This document shows positions 33,682-45,579 of a stretch of DNA of 64,000 nucleotides, piece after piece. This stretch comes from Scylla paramamosain. Its lineage: Eukaryota; Arthropoda; Malacostraca; Decapoda; Portunidae. Location of the stretch: assembly GCF_035594125.1 (NCBI RefSeq), contig NC_087185.1:12111664-12175663 (forward strand), written 5' to 3'. A program made the position numbers and the translations under genes. The first letter of the stretch is position 1, and every line of letters starts with the position of its first letter. The notes below the pieces were generated by a model, which saw only the letters and a program-made list of their open reading frames with translations, was not told the origin of the DNA and searched no databases.

Positions 33682-34439
33682 CACTTGGAATATTTATTTT
33701 GACCAATTCCTTCATTGTTTGTAACACACTGACTTAGAGAGTGAGGAGCTTTCCTGGTTTCTTTTTTCGGCATCAGCTGACTACTGTCTGCCACCTTACG
33801 CTTTTTTAATTCACTGTCACAGGCATCTTTGACTTTACGACCAGTGTGCAAACATCTCATGCCCCCAAGTACAGTTGAGCGACGACTAACTGCAGCAGGC
33901 TGAACCTTGATTGCTGTTCCCTTTTTATTACACATTTTACCTTTCTTGAAGCTGGACAAAGCCAATGATGCCCCTGTGTGTTTTCCAAAAGTTTTAAGGG
34001 CAGTAGCAAGTGCAGAATTTGTTTTTATAGAGTTAAATTGTTTTATAAAAGCTTCAGCTGGTTCAGTTAATTCTCCTGGGTCTTTTCTCAACTTTTCTAT
34101 GAGCCGTGTGGTACAGCTGTGAAGAGAAGCTTCCCTTGAAGCAAGTCTAATAGCACCAGCATTGGTGGTGTCGTCGTTCTCATAATCAGAGAGATTGCTG
34201 CTCCTCACATTGACTTTATTTTGCTGTAACATCTCAGCAGTACCATTACTGGTACTTTGCATCGGCTCAACATCACCACCGTTGGCCATGCACTCGGGAT
34301 TCACGTCTGTTGCCATTCCAGCAATGGGCAGTGGTGTAAACCATCCTGGACGCACATTATTTTCTCCAGTGGCAATGAAAAGTAGGTGCTCACGCTGGTG
34401 TCGATCCCTCAAGGGAATAAGATCCTCCATGCTCGAAAC
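33682..34439 (-). CDS. Exon of a MULE-associated protein, function unknown
   Basis: An open frame of about 250 codons, bounded on the - strand by a plausible acceptor (CCAATTTTAG) and donor (AGTG|GTAAGC), lies inside the long-TIR transposon. It begins IPLRDRHQREHLLF, then GENNVRPGWFTPLP. It has a polar middle and ends with IKVQPAAVSRRSTVLGG and KAPHSLSQCVTNNEGIGQN. I recall the V-Q-P-x-A-V-x-R-R and A-P-H-x-L-x-x-C-V pattern from proteins accompanying animal MULE-type transposases, but cannot confirm it here. No transposase core or SWIM finger was seen, so the element is either internally deleted or this is only one exon. The frame is intact. Confidence 0.6.
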
Positions 34440-35018
34440 CTAAAATTGGTTTCAGGCATTTTAGTCTAGCATACTTACAAATGTGATAAATAAAATTACA
34501 CGTGAATGTATAGCTACATATATTATATAGGCAGAAAGAATACAGATTGGTTTGCTACTGCTCGGGTGCTGAAGTAGGTATTATTGTGCACAAAAAATTC
34601 AAACTAAATGACTGAGGTGATGCTGATATCCTCGTGTAATGTTAAGTGTCATTCATGACCAACAAACCCCACACAAAACGCTATTGCATTGAGACTTCTT
34701 GTGGAGTGGAACTCTTAATACTGTGACTATGAATATAATGAGTAGGCTACATATAAGATATAAAGTAAGAGTGTTTGAAACATACCTTCAAAGTATGATA
34801 TCTGCGTGTTGACAGTCGTGCTTGTGATGACGGTACCTGTTTCGTACACGTGAGAAACGACGCGATCTATAGAAAACTAGCAAGAGTGACTATTGTATTA
34901 CCTGTCACGTATCCACAAAATTCCTCTCCAGTAGTCTACTACAGGAGATACGTCTACCCCAAAGTTGAGAACCCTTCATTTAGTTATAGATATACATTCC
35001 ATAATCAAGAGAGAGGTC

Positions 35019-35051
<33 letters not shown>

Positions 35052-35203
35052 GCGTGTATGATTGTTAATAAAATATTATCATTAAGTTAACCATAAAATT
35101 CGTTTTCCCTACACACGCATCACTTAAGCCCCGCCCCCCACACTCCAAATCGTTTGGGAAAAAAATTTCGCTCCCTGGCTGGACGCCGCCAGAGGTCCCA
35201 CAG

Positions 35204-36180
35204 ATGGCAGTCCAGACACCTCCACAGCCACTCTTCACCACGCCCTTCATCCCAGCAGCACCTGTCCAGCAACATATGCCATGGGGCATGGCTCAGAGCT
35301 CCTCGGCGCTGGTACCGAACATGTGGGGGCCGATGGCACTACAGCATCCACCGCGACCCCCGTCTGTGCCAGGGACGGCAACTCAGGGCATGTCACCCTC
35401 CGCCTTCGAAGCGTGTGCAGTGAGCGTGGAGGACTACGGAGTCATCTGTGGCTCCATCCCTGGCCGCTTCATACGTGAGGCTCCTATGCAGCAGCGACCT
35501 ACAGCAGAGGATCGACGTACGCTTCCTCTGGTAGGATTTCCGCCAGCTCTCAACGTTGGCAGCAATAGACGTGGTGTGAAGTATCGTTATCGGGCCGCGT
35601 TGTGAGATGGGAGCATGGTCCGAGTTCTTTCGTTACTCCCAGGCGCCCGGGGACAGTGTCGATGTGCACGTGTCTAGGTGCCGTGCCTTGGCGGCAGAGT
35701 GCAATTTTCAGTGCCCCGAGTGCGATAAGCCCCTCACGGAGTACGTGCTAAGTAGAAAAGTAGTAATGGGCCTAAGCAACCGCAGTATGAAAGCGGAAGT
35801 GTTGCGGTGTTTCTCACGTCTCAAATCAGTCAGTGATATGGTAAATCAGTGCGAAATAATCGAGGCCGCGGACAGGGTGGCAGGCGACCGCTCTGGGGGC
35901 AAATGTTGCACCAGTGGCGGACGCACGACCGAACAACGACCAAGCCCCGCCCCCTCCCGCCCATTCCCACACGTCGGAAACGGAAGTCATTGCGGCAAGC
36001 CACCAACGCCACGCCGGACAGTGCGTCACCCAAGGCGGGCAGAACCCGGGCCGCACCCAGAACTGTGGAGACGGTTCCTGCAGCAGTAACGACCAGTGTC
36101 CTGCCCGCAACTCCACTTGCCGCAACTGCAAGCGCAAGGGACATTTTTGGCGTCTATGCCGCTCCCTCAAACCGAGCGGG
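35204..36180 (+). pseudogene. Gypsy gag with CCHC zinc knuckle, frameshifted
   Basis: Three overlapping frames carry the gag. 35204-35605 is Pro/Gln/Met-rich N-terminal sequence (MAVQTPPQPLFTTPF). 35607-36089 is capsid-like (EFFRYSQAPGDSVDVHVSR, ECDKPLTEYVLSRK, IIEAADRVAG). A third frame ends in a CCHC knuckle, CRNCKRKGHFWRLC, near 36118-36160 (C-x2-C-x4-H-x4-C). The frame changes mean no full gag is made. Confidence 0.75.
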
Positions 36181-39100
36181 GAGAGCGCCCGTTCGTCCAA
36201 TGCTGTAATGGTAGGGAGCGTGGATGAAGAAGTGACGGGCATGTCCGTCAGAGTCTCCCACCCTCACCACAAGACAGAGTGCAGTACTATGGTGATAGCG
36301 GATACAGGAGCTCAGGTGTGCATCGCGGGCCGTCACTCGCTGAAAGATTTGGGACTCTCGTCACGGCAGCTCCAGCCCCCAACGAGGACTATCAGCCACG
36401 TCGCCGGCGGTGGAGTGAAGCTTCTGGGCAGACTGCACTGTGTGGTGACCACCGGGCCTGCCACCACTTCAGCATGTGTGCATATAGCAGTGGGAGTGCA
36501 GCGCCTCTATCTATCCCTCGGAGCCTGTAAGGCTCTGCGGCTAGTACCACACAACTTCCCCAGGCCCACAACACAAGTTAGCGCCGTCACAACACCAGAA
36601 GCACCACAGGCTTCCACCTGCCCCGCTACTCCGCCCTTCGAGCTGGAGGAGGAAAACTTGGAGCGCCTAAAGAAATGGTTCCTGGAACAATTTGGGCGCA
36701 CAGTATTCTCCACAGAACGCAGTCCCTTTTCTTCCAGCCAGGCGCACGTCCGCACGCCGTACACGTCCCCACTACAGCTCCCCACCACTTCTATGACGAG
36801 GTGCGACGTCAGCTCGACGACGACATCGCCAAGGGCATCATAGAGGCTATTTCCGCCGGGGAGGCGACAGAATGGTGCGCTCGCATGGTAGTCGTACCCA
36901 AGAAGAATGGAAAGCCGCGTGGACTTTCAGAAGCTCAATCAAGCCTGTCTACGTGAGACTCGGCGGTGAAAGTCGCAGGCTGACTGCCTTCATCACACCT
37001 TGGGGGCGGTTCCGCTACTGCAGGACTCCCACGGGGCACTGCTTCGCGCAAGACGCCTTCACAAAACGGTTCGACGACATCATCGCCGGAATTCCCAGGA
37101 AGCTGAAGTGCGTCGATGACACACTCTTGCATGACGACAGTGTGTCAGAAGCTTTCTGGCACACTTACGACTTTCTTCAACGGTGCCTTGACAACGGCGT
37201 AACTCTTCGGCCCGACAAATTTAGCTTCTGCAGGAGGAACGTCACCTTCGCTGGGTACCTCCTTGGCTGGGAGGAGTACAAGCCTAGCCACGACCTGATC
37301 AAAAGCATCACAGATTTTTCAATGCCCCCCAACCCGTCCCTCACCGATATACGGTCGTGGTTTGGCCTTGTAAACCAGGTGGCCCCGTTTCTAGCAGTAG
37401 CCCCCATCATGGAGCCCTTCAGGGAGCTCCTGAAGAAGCCCTCCGGAAAGACAGTGTATTGGGACGACACGCTGAAGGCAATCTTTACATCAGCCAAGAA
37501 CACAATCAAGAATCTGGCAGCTGAGGGTCTCAGGTACTACGACACCTCTCGTGTTAACACCGCCGTGTTAACAGACTACAGCCGCCAAGGCATAGGATTC
37601 TTAGTCATGCAACAATATTGCCAATGCATCTCCCTGGAGGCCCCCGCATGCTGTACAACCGGATGGAAACTAGTCCTCTGTGGCAGCCGACACCTGACAG
37701 CGGCGGAAAAGAACTACAGCACTCTGGAGGGGGAAGCACTCGCAATTGCATGGTGCCTCAAGAAAGCTCATTTATTCCTCCTAGGCTGCAGAAACTTGAC
37801 CTTCGTCACAGACCACAAAGCGTTAACGAAAATCATCAACAAAGAATTCAAAGACATCAATAACTCCCGCATCCTCCACCTGAAGGAAAGAACACTTATG
37901 TACAGCCTCCGTATCAAATACATCAAAGGCAAAACCAACTGTGTTGCAGACGCCCTCTCACGCTACCCAGTCCTCACTTGCGCCCCGGAAGATTCCGATG
38001 AAGCAGACGACGAAGCTATATGTGCAGCCATGACCGCCGCTGCTGCAGAAGCAACAGTAGACGAAGTGGGTCGCGTGGTAGACATGCAGCAGGTAGAAGA
38101 GGACGCTCGCCGGGATAAGGAATACCAGCTTCTACGTGAATGCGTCGCCAACAACGGCTGGGCAGAACAGAAGGAGGGCGAGCACGAGGCACTCTGGCCT
38201 TCAAGATGAGGCGCCACCTGTCGTGCCAAGGGGACGTCGTGCTGTACACCAATGACGAACGGTTCCCACGCCTTGTCATCCCATCCAACCTGAGGCGCAC
38301 CGTGCTCAGCAACCTCCACGCTGGCCACCAGGGAAGGGACTCCATGCAATGCCGAGCTAGGCAGTCGGTGTACTGGCCTGGCATTGACGCAGAGGTTGAG
38401 CAGAAACGACGCCAATGCTGAGTGTGCGAGACAAACGCACCCTCTCAGCCTACCGAGCCACTCCTGAACAGCCCTCCCCCCCCAGTTCCCTTTTCAGCAG
38501 GTAGCGACCAACTTATTCCAACTGGAAGGCCACACCTACATCGCATACGCCGACAGGCTGATGGGCTGACTTGAGGTGGAACACACACCAGGCGAAGCTA
38601 CCAGTACCCGCCTCAGCACATCCTTTCGACGGTGGTTCACGCGTTTTGGCATCCCCATGGAGCTGTCATGCGACGGACGGAGGAACGAATCTCATCACCC
38701 ACGAGGCCTGATGATTCTTTAGTGACTGGTGTGTCAAGCTGAGAATCTCATCCTCCCACTACGCTCCCACGGACGTGCAGAGGCAGCCGTCAAGTCGGCC
38801 AAGGTTGTTGCTCGGCAACGTCACCCGCGGGGGCTCTATAGACACAGACGGCGTAGCCCGGGCGCTCCTGCAATACCTCAACACACCCCTCCACGATTCT
38901 GACGCCTCTCCCGCCCAGCTGCTGACCGGTAGGCAGCTCCGTGACGCTGTACCAGTGGAAAGCTCTCGCTTGAGGAAGAACTCTGTGAGACAGGGAACGC
39001 ACCATGATCAGCATGGCGGCGCACTCCTCATGATGGCATGATATGCAAGCCCACACCTTAGCCTCACTGGAACCCAGACAGCGTGTATGCATGCAAAACC

Positions 39101-39375
39101 CAGCTAACGGGCGCTGGGACTACTCGGGAACCGTATTGGAGCTGTCTCCACCCAGGCAGTACTTGCTACGAACAGATGGCAGTGCCAGAGCTACCATATG
39201 TAACGGGCAACACCTCCGGCCATTCACCACCGAGCCGCAGGAGACGCAGCAGGTCCAGCTTGGAGACAACACCCCAGTGACAGCAGCACTCAGTGCTGTC
39301 CCGCTAAGACCATTACGCAACCGGCGTGCCCCAAGGCATCTTGACAGTATGTTGGAAACTCCCTGGGAAAGGTGA
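36181..39375 (+). pseudogene. Gypsy pol (protease, RT, RNase H, integrase), broken
   Basis: Protease: VIADTGAQVCIAG near 36294 (DTG motif). RT start: FYDEVRRQLDDDIAKGIIEA near 36790 and MVVVPKKNGKPR near 36885. After CLRET near 36950 the sequence jumps to RRLTAFITPWGRFRY, so the first catalytic aspartate block is deleted. CVDDTLLHDD near 37108 keeps the second. RNase H: YSTLEGEALAIAWCLKKA near 37714 and IKGKTNCVADALSRYP. Integrase: HHCC finger HAGHQGRDSMQCRARQSVYW near 38319, core QLEGHTYIAYADRLMG near 38522 and GRAEAAVKSAKVV near 38774, then a C-terminal piece 39043-39375. Stops and frameshifts lie between blocks. Confidence 0.82.
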
Positions 39376-39471
39376 GTTAATGTACTTATATACATCAAAA
39401 GGACACGATTTCTTTCATCACGTTTTCAGTTAGATTTGTCATTACACCATTCCGTTTAATTGGGGGGAGAA

Positions 39472-39523
39472 TGTAGGGGTTTCAATCAGAGTACGATATG
39501 TTTTCCCCAAGCACCATTAGTAT
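39472..39523 (+). repeat. Gypsy 3' LTR, truncated
   Basis: TGTAGGGGTTTCAATCAGAG and about 30 more bases match the 5' LTR. Similarity ends at TATCAG, where the hAT-like left end begins. Confidence 0.8.
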
Positions 39524-41595
39524 CAGGGCCGGCGCAGTGTTGCCACTCTTTGGGATTTTTCCCAAGATCTTGGGATTTTGGATGTCATCTTGGGATCTTG
39601 GGAATTTTACTTCGAAAGGCTACACATCTTGGGATTTTCGGAATCCCTACTATTTTTTTTAGTTATTTTTTTATTCAATTTCACGAAATATTTTACTGCT
39701 TTTTAAATATCACAATCGAAGTGGAAAGTAAGTGATATTGTGATTTGGGAATACCATTAACACTCAAGTTTGAAAGGAGAAGGTGGTGGGGTGAGGCTAT
39801 AGACTGAACATGTACTGGACAGGACGTTTACAAGATACGAATTTTTTCAAAATCGTGGCAGCGCCAACAAGTTTGAGAGAAGAGGATGGTGGGGGGAGGT
39901 GGTAAGGTGTAGACTGAACATGTACTGTACGCCAACGGACAGGGGAAGAGCCAGTCTTAATCCTGCCACAGGCATGCAAGCATGTGTCGTGTGACTCGTT
40001 GTTTAATTAAAGTTAACAATGAGCGGCCAGAGTGAGCAAGAGAACCTGGTGGAAGTAGTAATACTCCACCTAGAAAAAAAAATCAAAGGGTGGTATCAAC
40101 AATCATTTAACAGTGAGTGGCTAGAAGACCCGGAACTGAAGGACTGGGTAAAACCAGACCCAGTGGACAAGTATAGGGTACTATACAGTGTATGTGAATG
40201 GAAGCTAAAAACTGCAATAAGTCTGCCCTGCAGAAGCAAAAGGCTTCTGCAAAGCATGTGAAATGTTTTCAAGCTAAGAAACGCACTGTCAAGATTCAAC
40301 AGTTTTTCAAGAAGCATACAGAATCAGAAAAGTTTCAAGATAAGGTAGCAAAGTCAGAGCTGCTTCCAGATGGGTATATTGCAAAGCATGGTGTTCCTTT
40401 TGTTCAATTAGATCACTTGATAGATGTAATAAAGAAAATGTTCCCTGACTGTGAGGTTGCTCAAGGCATGAATATACATATTATATATGCATATTGCAAG
40501 TTGTTCAAGTGTAAGGATATACTTCTACAAAACATAATAGGATTTGCCAGTGACAATTGCACTACAATGCTAGGAACACACAGAGGATTTCAGGCTTATC
40601 TGAACCAGGAAATATCATCTGTCTTCATTTTAGGATGTGTGTGTCATTCATTATTTTTCCCTGTGCGCTAGTCATGCCAGCAACATTTTACCTTCATGGT
40701 TGGAATCTTTCCTCAAGGACGTTTGCAGTTACTTTACTCGCACCAGCAAACGTCAGCACATCTTTCAGATGATCCAAGATGTTGCTCTTACTCCAAAATA
40801 TAGAATATTCAGGTTGGCAGAAGCACGTTGGCTGTCGAGGGGTGCCCTTGTGCGGAAAATATTAGAGTAGTGGGAGCCCTTATGTTTGTTTTTTCAAGGG
40901 GAATCCAGGACTGATAAAGTTGCTGGAGCTGCTCATATACACAAAATGATGACTGCTCCGGGTACAAAACACATTTTGCTCTTCCTCAATTATATTCTGA
41001 GCGAAGTATACAAAATGAATACTGAATTCCAGTCACAGTACTTTCGGCTCTCAACTCTGTACTCTACAATATTTGATGAATATCAAAGCATTTTAGCATT
41101 GTTTGTGAAAGAAGAAGTACTTGAGGAACAAAGGCTCGCGAACATTGATGTCCATAATACTGCAGTACACAAGAGTTCATGATGTTGACCTTGGTGGCAG
41201 GTGTGAGTCCATGTTCATTAAAGAACCACTGGGAGAAAACGAAGAAAGGTTTCGTCGTGACTGTCAGAAGTTCCTTGTGGAGCTCTGTGTTCAAATGTGC
41301 AAGAGATTTATTTTTGATGAAGACGGTATTCTTGCCACATTACGAATGCTTGACCCAAAAGAGGCTTTTTCCCCTCAAATAAGCTTACGCTCTATTTCAA
41401 AATTGGCAGTTAATTTTCCAATAGTAATCAAAGAGGAAGACTTGATTTGCTATATTTCAAGGAATCACTGAAAAACATGAGTGACTCTGCAACTACTTTT
41501 TGCCTTGAACTGCGATCAGTTAAAGACGGTAACAACCACCCAAAATTTAACCTCCTTTCAAAGTTCGTGTGCTGCCTCCTGGCCCTCCCCCCATA
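39524..41595 (+). mobile_element. hAT-family transposon, 3'-truncated
   Basis: The left end is probably CAGGGCCGGCGCAGTGTTGC at 39524 (or CAGTGTTGCC at 39535); CAG starts are typical of hAT ends. A non-coding lead with repeated CTTGGGATTTT words follows, then the transposase pseudogene. The element stops at 41595 where LINE-A copy 6 begins, and its right end was not found beyond 44.9 kb. Confidence 0.72.
40019..41595 (+). pseudogene. hAT transposase with N-terminal BED-like finger
   Basis: It starts at MSGQSEQENLVEV. A Trp-rich lead (EWLEDPELKDWVKP) is followed by a C2H2-type finger across a frameshift near 40200 (VCEWKLK, then NCNKSALQKQKASAKH). The core reads IIGFASDNCTTMLGTHRGFQ near 40534 (the hAT D-N block), then GCVCHSLFF, LAEARWLSRGALVRKILE near 40817, and HILLFLNYILSEVYKMN. 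The C-terminal dimerisation region reads DLGGRCESMFIKEPLGENEE near 41186, LRMLDPKEAFSPQ, and FVCCLLALP at the cut. Frameshifts occur near 40200, 40670 and 41180, with a stop near 40869. It resembles KIAA1586/ZBED-like hAT proteins of animals, from memory. Confidence 0.8.
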
Positions 41596-44500
41596 TTTTT
41601 TTTCTTTTTTTATGTAGGAAGGACACTGGCTAAGGGCAACAAAAATCCAATAAAAAAAATGCCCACTGAAATGCCAGTCCCATAAAATGGTCAAAGCAGT
41701 AGTCAAAAAATGATGAATAAGGGCCTTGAAACCTCCCTCTTGAAGAACTTCAAGTCATAGGAAGGTGGAAATACAGAAGCAGCCAGGGAATTCCAGAGTT
41801 TACCAGAGAAAGGGATGAATGATTGAGAATAATGATTAACTCTTGCGTTAGAGAGGTGGACAGAATAGGGGTGAGAGAAAGAAGAAAGTCTTGTGCAGCG
41901 AGGCCGCGGGAGGAGGGGAAGCTTGCAATTAGCAAGATCAGAAGAGCAGTTTGCATGAAAATAGCGGTAGAAGACAGCTAGAGATGCAACATTGCGGCGG
42001 TGAGAGAGAGGCTGAAGACAGTCAGTTAGAGGAGAGGAGTTGATGAGACGAAAAGCTTTTGATTCCAACCTATCTAGAAGAGCAGTATGAGTGGAACCCC
42101 CCAGACATGTGAAGCATACTCCATACATGGACGGATAAGGCCCTTGTACAGAGTTAGCAGCTGGGAGGGTGAGAAAAACTGGTGGAGACGTCTCAGAACG
42201 CCTAACTTCATAGAAGCTGCTTTAGCTAGAGATGAGATGTGAAGTTTCCAGTTCAGATTATAAGTAAAGGACAGACTGAGGATGTTCAGTGTAGAAGTGG
42301 GGGACAGTTTAGTGTCATTGAAGAAGAGGGGATAGTTGTCTGGAAGGTTGTGTCGAGTTGATAGATGGAGGAATTGAGTTTTTGAGGCATTGAACAATAC
42401 CAAGTTTGCTCTGCCCCAATCAGAAATTTTAGAAAGATCAGAAGTCAAGCGATCTGTGGCTTCCCTGCGTGAAATGTTTACTTCCTGAAGGGTTGGACGT
42501 CTATGAAAAGACGTGGAAAAATGCAGGGTGGTATCATCAGCGTAGGAGTGGATAGGACAAGAAGTTTGGTTTAGAAGATCATTATTGAATAATAAGAGAG
42601 TGGGTCACAGGACAGAACCCTGAGGAACACCACTGTTAATAGATTTAGGAGAACAGTGACCGTCTACCACAGCAGCAATAGAACGGTCAGAAAGGAAACT
42701 TGAGGTGAAGTTACAGAGAGAAAGATAGAAGCTGTAGGAGGGTAGTTTGGAAATAAAAGCTTTGTGCCAGACTCTATCAAAAGCTTTTGATATGTCCAAG
42801 GCAACAGCAAAAGTTTCACCAAAATCTCTAAAAGAGGATGACCAAGACTCAGTAAGGAAAGCCAGAAGATCACCAGTAGAGCGGCCTTGACGGAACCAAT
42901 ACTGGCGATCAGATAGAAGGTTGTGAAGTGATAGATGTTTAAGAATCTTCCTGTTGAGGATAGATTCAAAAACTTTAGATAGACAGGAAATTAAAGCAAT
43001 AGGTCGGTAGTTTGAGGGATTAGAACGGTCACCCTTTTTAGGAACCGGTTGAATGTAGGCAAACTTCCAGCAAGAAGGAAAGGTAGATCTTGACAGAGCT
43101 GAAAGAGTTTGACTAGGCAAGGTGCAAGGACGGAGGCACAGTTACGGAGAACAATAGGAGAGACCCCATCAGGTCCATAAGCCTTCCGAGGGTTTAGGCC
43201 AGCGAGGGCATGGAAAACATCATTACGAAGAATTTTAATAGGTAGCATGAAGTGTCAGAGGGTGGAGGAGAGGGAGGAACAAGCCCTGAATCATCCAAGG
43301 TATAGTTTTTAGCAAAGGTTTGAGTGAAGAGTTCAGCTTTAGAGATAGATGTGATAGCAGTGGTGCCATCTAGTTGAAATAAGGAATGGAAAGAAGAAGA
43401 AGCAAAGTTATTGGAAATATTTTTGGCTAGATGCCAGAAGTCATGAGGGGAGTTAGATCTTGAAAGATTTTAACACTTCCTATTAATGAAGGAGTTTTGG
43501 CTAGTTGGAGAACAGACTTGGTATGGTTCCGGACAGAAATATAAAGTGCATCAGATTCTGGTGATGAAAGGCTTAAGTACCTTTTGTGGACCACCTATCT
43601 ATCATGTATAGCACGAGAACAAGCTGTGTTAATAGAACCAAGGTTTGGAAGGTTTAGGTTGAGAAAAAGAGTGAGGAATGTACGCCTCCATGCCAGACAC
43701 TATTATCTCTGTTATGCACTTGGCACACAGAGATGAGTCTCTGGCATGGAAGCAGTAGTCACTTCAAGGAAAATCAGCAAAAAAAAATACCTCTTCAGGT
43801 CCCCCCAACTAGCAGAGGCAAAAAGCTAGAGACACCTTCGCTTAGGCGGATTCTGAGGAGGGACTGGAGCGATAGGACAAGATACAGATGTTAGATTGTG
43901 ATCAGAGGAGCCCAATGGAGAAGTGAGGGTAACAGCATAAGCAGAATTAGAGGTCAAGAAAAGATCAAGAATGTTGAGCGTATCTCCAAGACGGTCAGGA
44001 ATATGAGTAGGGTGTTGCATCAATTGCTCTAGGTCGTGGAGGATAGCAAAGTTGAAGGCTAGTTCACCAGGATGATCAGTAAAGGAAGACGAAAGCCAAA
44101 GCTGGTGGTGAACATTGAAGTCTCCAAGAATGGTGATTTCTGCAAAAGGGAAGAGTAAGAATGTCTTCCACTTTGGAAGTTAAGTAGTCAAAAAATTTCT
44201 TATATTCAGAGGAGTTAGGTGAGATGTATACAGCACAGATAAATTTAGTTTGAGAGTGACTCTGTAGTCGTAGCCAGATGGTGGAAGACTCGGATGATTC
44301 AAGTGCATGGGCAGAAGAGCAAGTTAAGTTGTTGCCCACATAAACGCAACATCCAGCTGTGGAATGAAATGAGGATAGAGAAAGTAGGAGGGAACAGAAA
44401 ATGGGTTAGTGTCATTTGGCTCAGACACCTGAGTTTTAGTGAGGAAAAGAAGATGAGGTTTGGAAGAGGAGAGGTGGTGTTCTACAGATTGAAAATTAAA

Positions 44501-44900
44501 TCTTAGACTGCAAATGTTGCAGAAGTTAATGAAGAAAAAGTTGAGGGGGTGTCAAGACACTTAGGGTCGTTATCAGAAGAGCAGTCCGACCTGGGGACAT
44601 TTGTGATCCCCTTTTCAGATGGAGACTCCAAAGCTGGTGTAGGAGTCACCATGATAGTTTTGAGTTTTTGAGTGAAGGGTGTGTGTGTGTTATTAGGTGC
44701 TTGTGGTTTTGTGTGGAGGAATAGAGTTGTCTTTAGAGGGCAAGCTGTGACTGCCCCTTTATGTTGTGGGACACAAAGGGAAACGTTCAGTGAGGATTTA
44801 ATGTAAGATTTAATGGTAAGTTCACAGCACTCCCTGATCCAATGTTTTAGACCTCACTGAGAGTAATTATAGTTTTGGCAGGTGTCTACTGCTTCCTCCA
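41596..44900 (-). mobile_element. LINE-A copy 6, full length, antisense
   Basis: Poly-A (T-run on +) at about 41596-41611 marks the 3' end, and GGAGGAAGCAGTAG near 44890 marks the 5' end, giving about 3.3 kb. It interrupts the hAT transposase after FVCCLLALP. Among the copies it is one of the two most complete. Confidence 0.9.
41703..44340 (-). pseudogene. LINE-A ORF (endonuclease plus RT), lightly broken
   Basis: Endonuclease: HALESSESSTIWLRLQSHS near 44300 and [14 protein letters not shown] near 43900. RT: AYGPDGVSPIVLRNCAS near 43180, PVPKKGDRSNPSNYRPIAL near 43040, ALDISKAFDRVWHKAF near 42800, GVPQGSVL near 42630, and the YADDT box at 42531-42546. Thumb and C-terminus: NASKTQFLHLSTRHNLPDN, CMEYASHVWG near 42115, [16 protein letters not shown], ending SRPLFIIF near 41703. 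Few breaks are present compared with other copies. It keeps ordinary active-site motifs, but frameshifts make it inactive. Confidence 0.88.
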
Positions 44901-45429
44901 TATATATTTATATATAATGTTGAACATTATATGTAAATACTTCAGTAATAATGTAGATTCTTTCTCAGAAACTTACAAGATAAGGAAGAAAAAGGTTTCC
45001 ATGACATTTTTTTAACTTCATCAGTTGGGAAAAAAGTGGTAGGTAACAAATTAATATATAGTAATATTATTTTGAACAATGATTTTAAGAACATAAAATC
45101 ATAATTCAGTACATACACTAGAAAACATGATTAATCTAGGAGTGATTACATTAGAAAATCATGAAAGAAAAAGGAAGAATTTTACCAACATTTATTTAAC
45201 ATAGACTTAAAAGATTCTGCCAAATACAGGTTGATAAGGTGAGTTAGGTTAAATTTGAAAAAGATGATACATTATTACATATACTTAGATTCACCAATCT
45301 CTATTTTGTAGTTATTTCCCCCTCACAGTTCTGAGTAGATATACACTTAACTGTACATACACATGCATACATACATACATAAATTATTACATTAATGTAA
45401 AGTCTTATATACTCTGAATTACACACAAA

Positions 45430-45517
<88 letters not shown>

Positions 45518-45579
45518 CATAGTAAAAACAATGTTGAGTATTGAAATTTTGGATGTAGTTATGAGTTGGGAAAAGATAA
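44901..45579. other. No gene; (CA)n array
   Basis: AT-rich DNA without a recognised gene. A pure (CA)n array of about 80 bp lies at 45431-45512. The missing right end of the hAT element was sought here and not found. Confidence 0.6.

Larger units (their letters stand above)
32689..35171. mobile_element. DNA transposon with long TIRs and 9-bp TSD (Mutator-like)
   Basis: The ends are inverted repeats of about 150-180 bp: 32689-32870 reads GCGA, T-run, CCCCAAACGATTTGGAGTG, and on through (CT)n and (CA)n. The reverse complement of 35012-35171 matches it. The flanks are TCCCGGGCT (32680-32688) and TCCCTGGCT (35172-35180), a 9-bp target duplication with one mismatch. Long TIRs plus 9-bp duplications are the signature of Mutator-like elements. 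Inside lie diverged ~85-bp subterminal repeats (33131-33297) that resemble part of the TIR, CCA-rich DNA, and a spliced-looking ORF on the - strand. It disrupts the Gypsy leader and was itself hit by a LINE-B tail. Confidence 0.8.
32404..39523 (+). mobile_element. Ty3/Gypsy LTR element, interrupted and decayed
   Basis: The 5' LTR begins TGTAGGGGTTTCAATC at 32404. The 3' LTR begins with the same words at 39472, right after a purine tract (TTGGGGGGAGAA). The internal region carries gag, protease, RT, RNase H and integrase on the + strand at 35204-39375. A 2.48-kb DNA transposon (32689-35171) sits in the leader. The 3' LTR is cut after about 52 bp at 39523, where hAT-like sequence starts. Coding GC is clearly higher than in the surroundings. 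It is inactive because of deletions and frameshifts. Confidence 0.85.
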
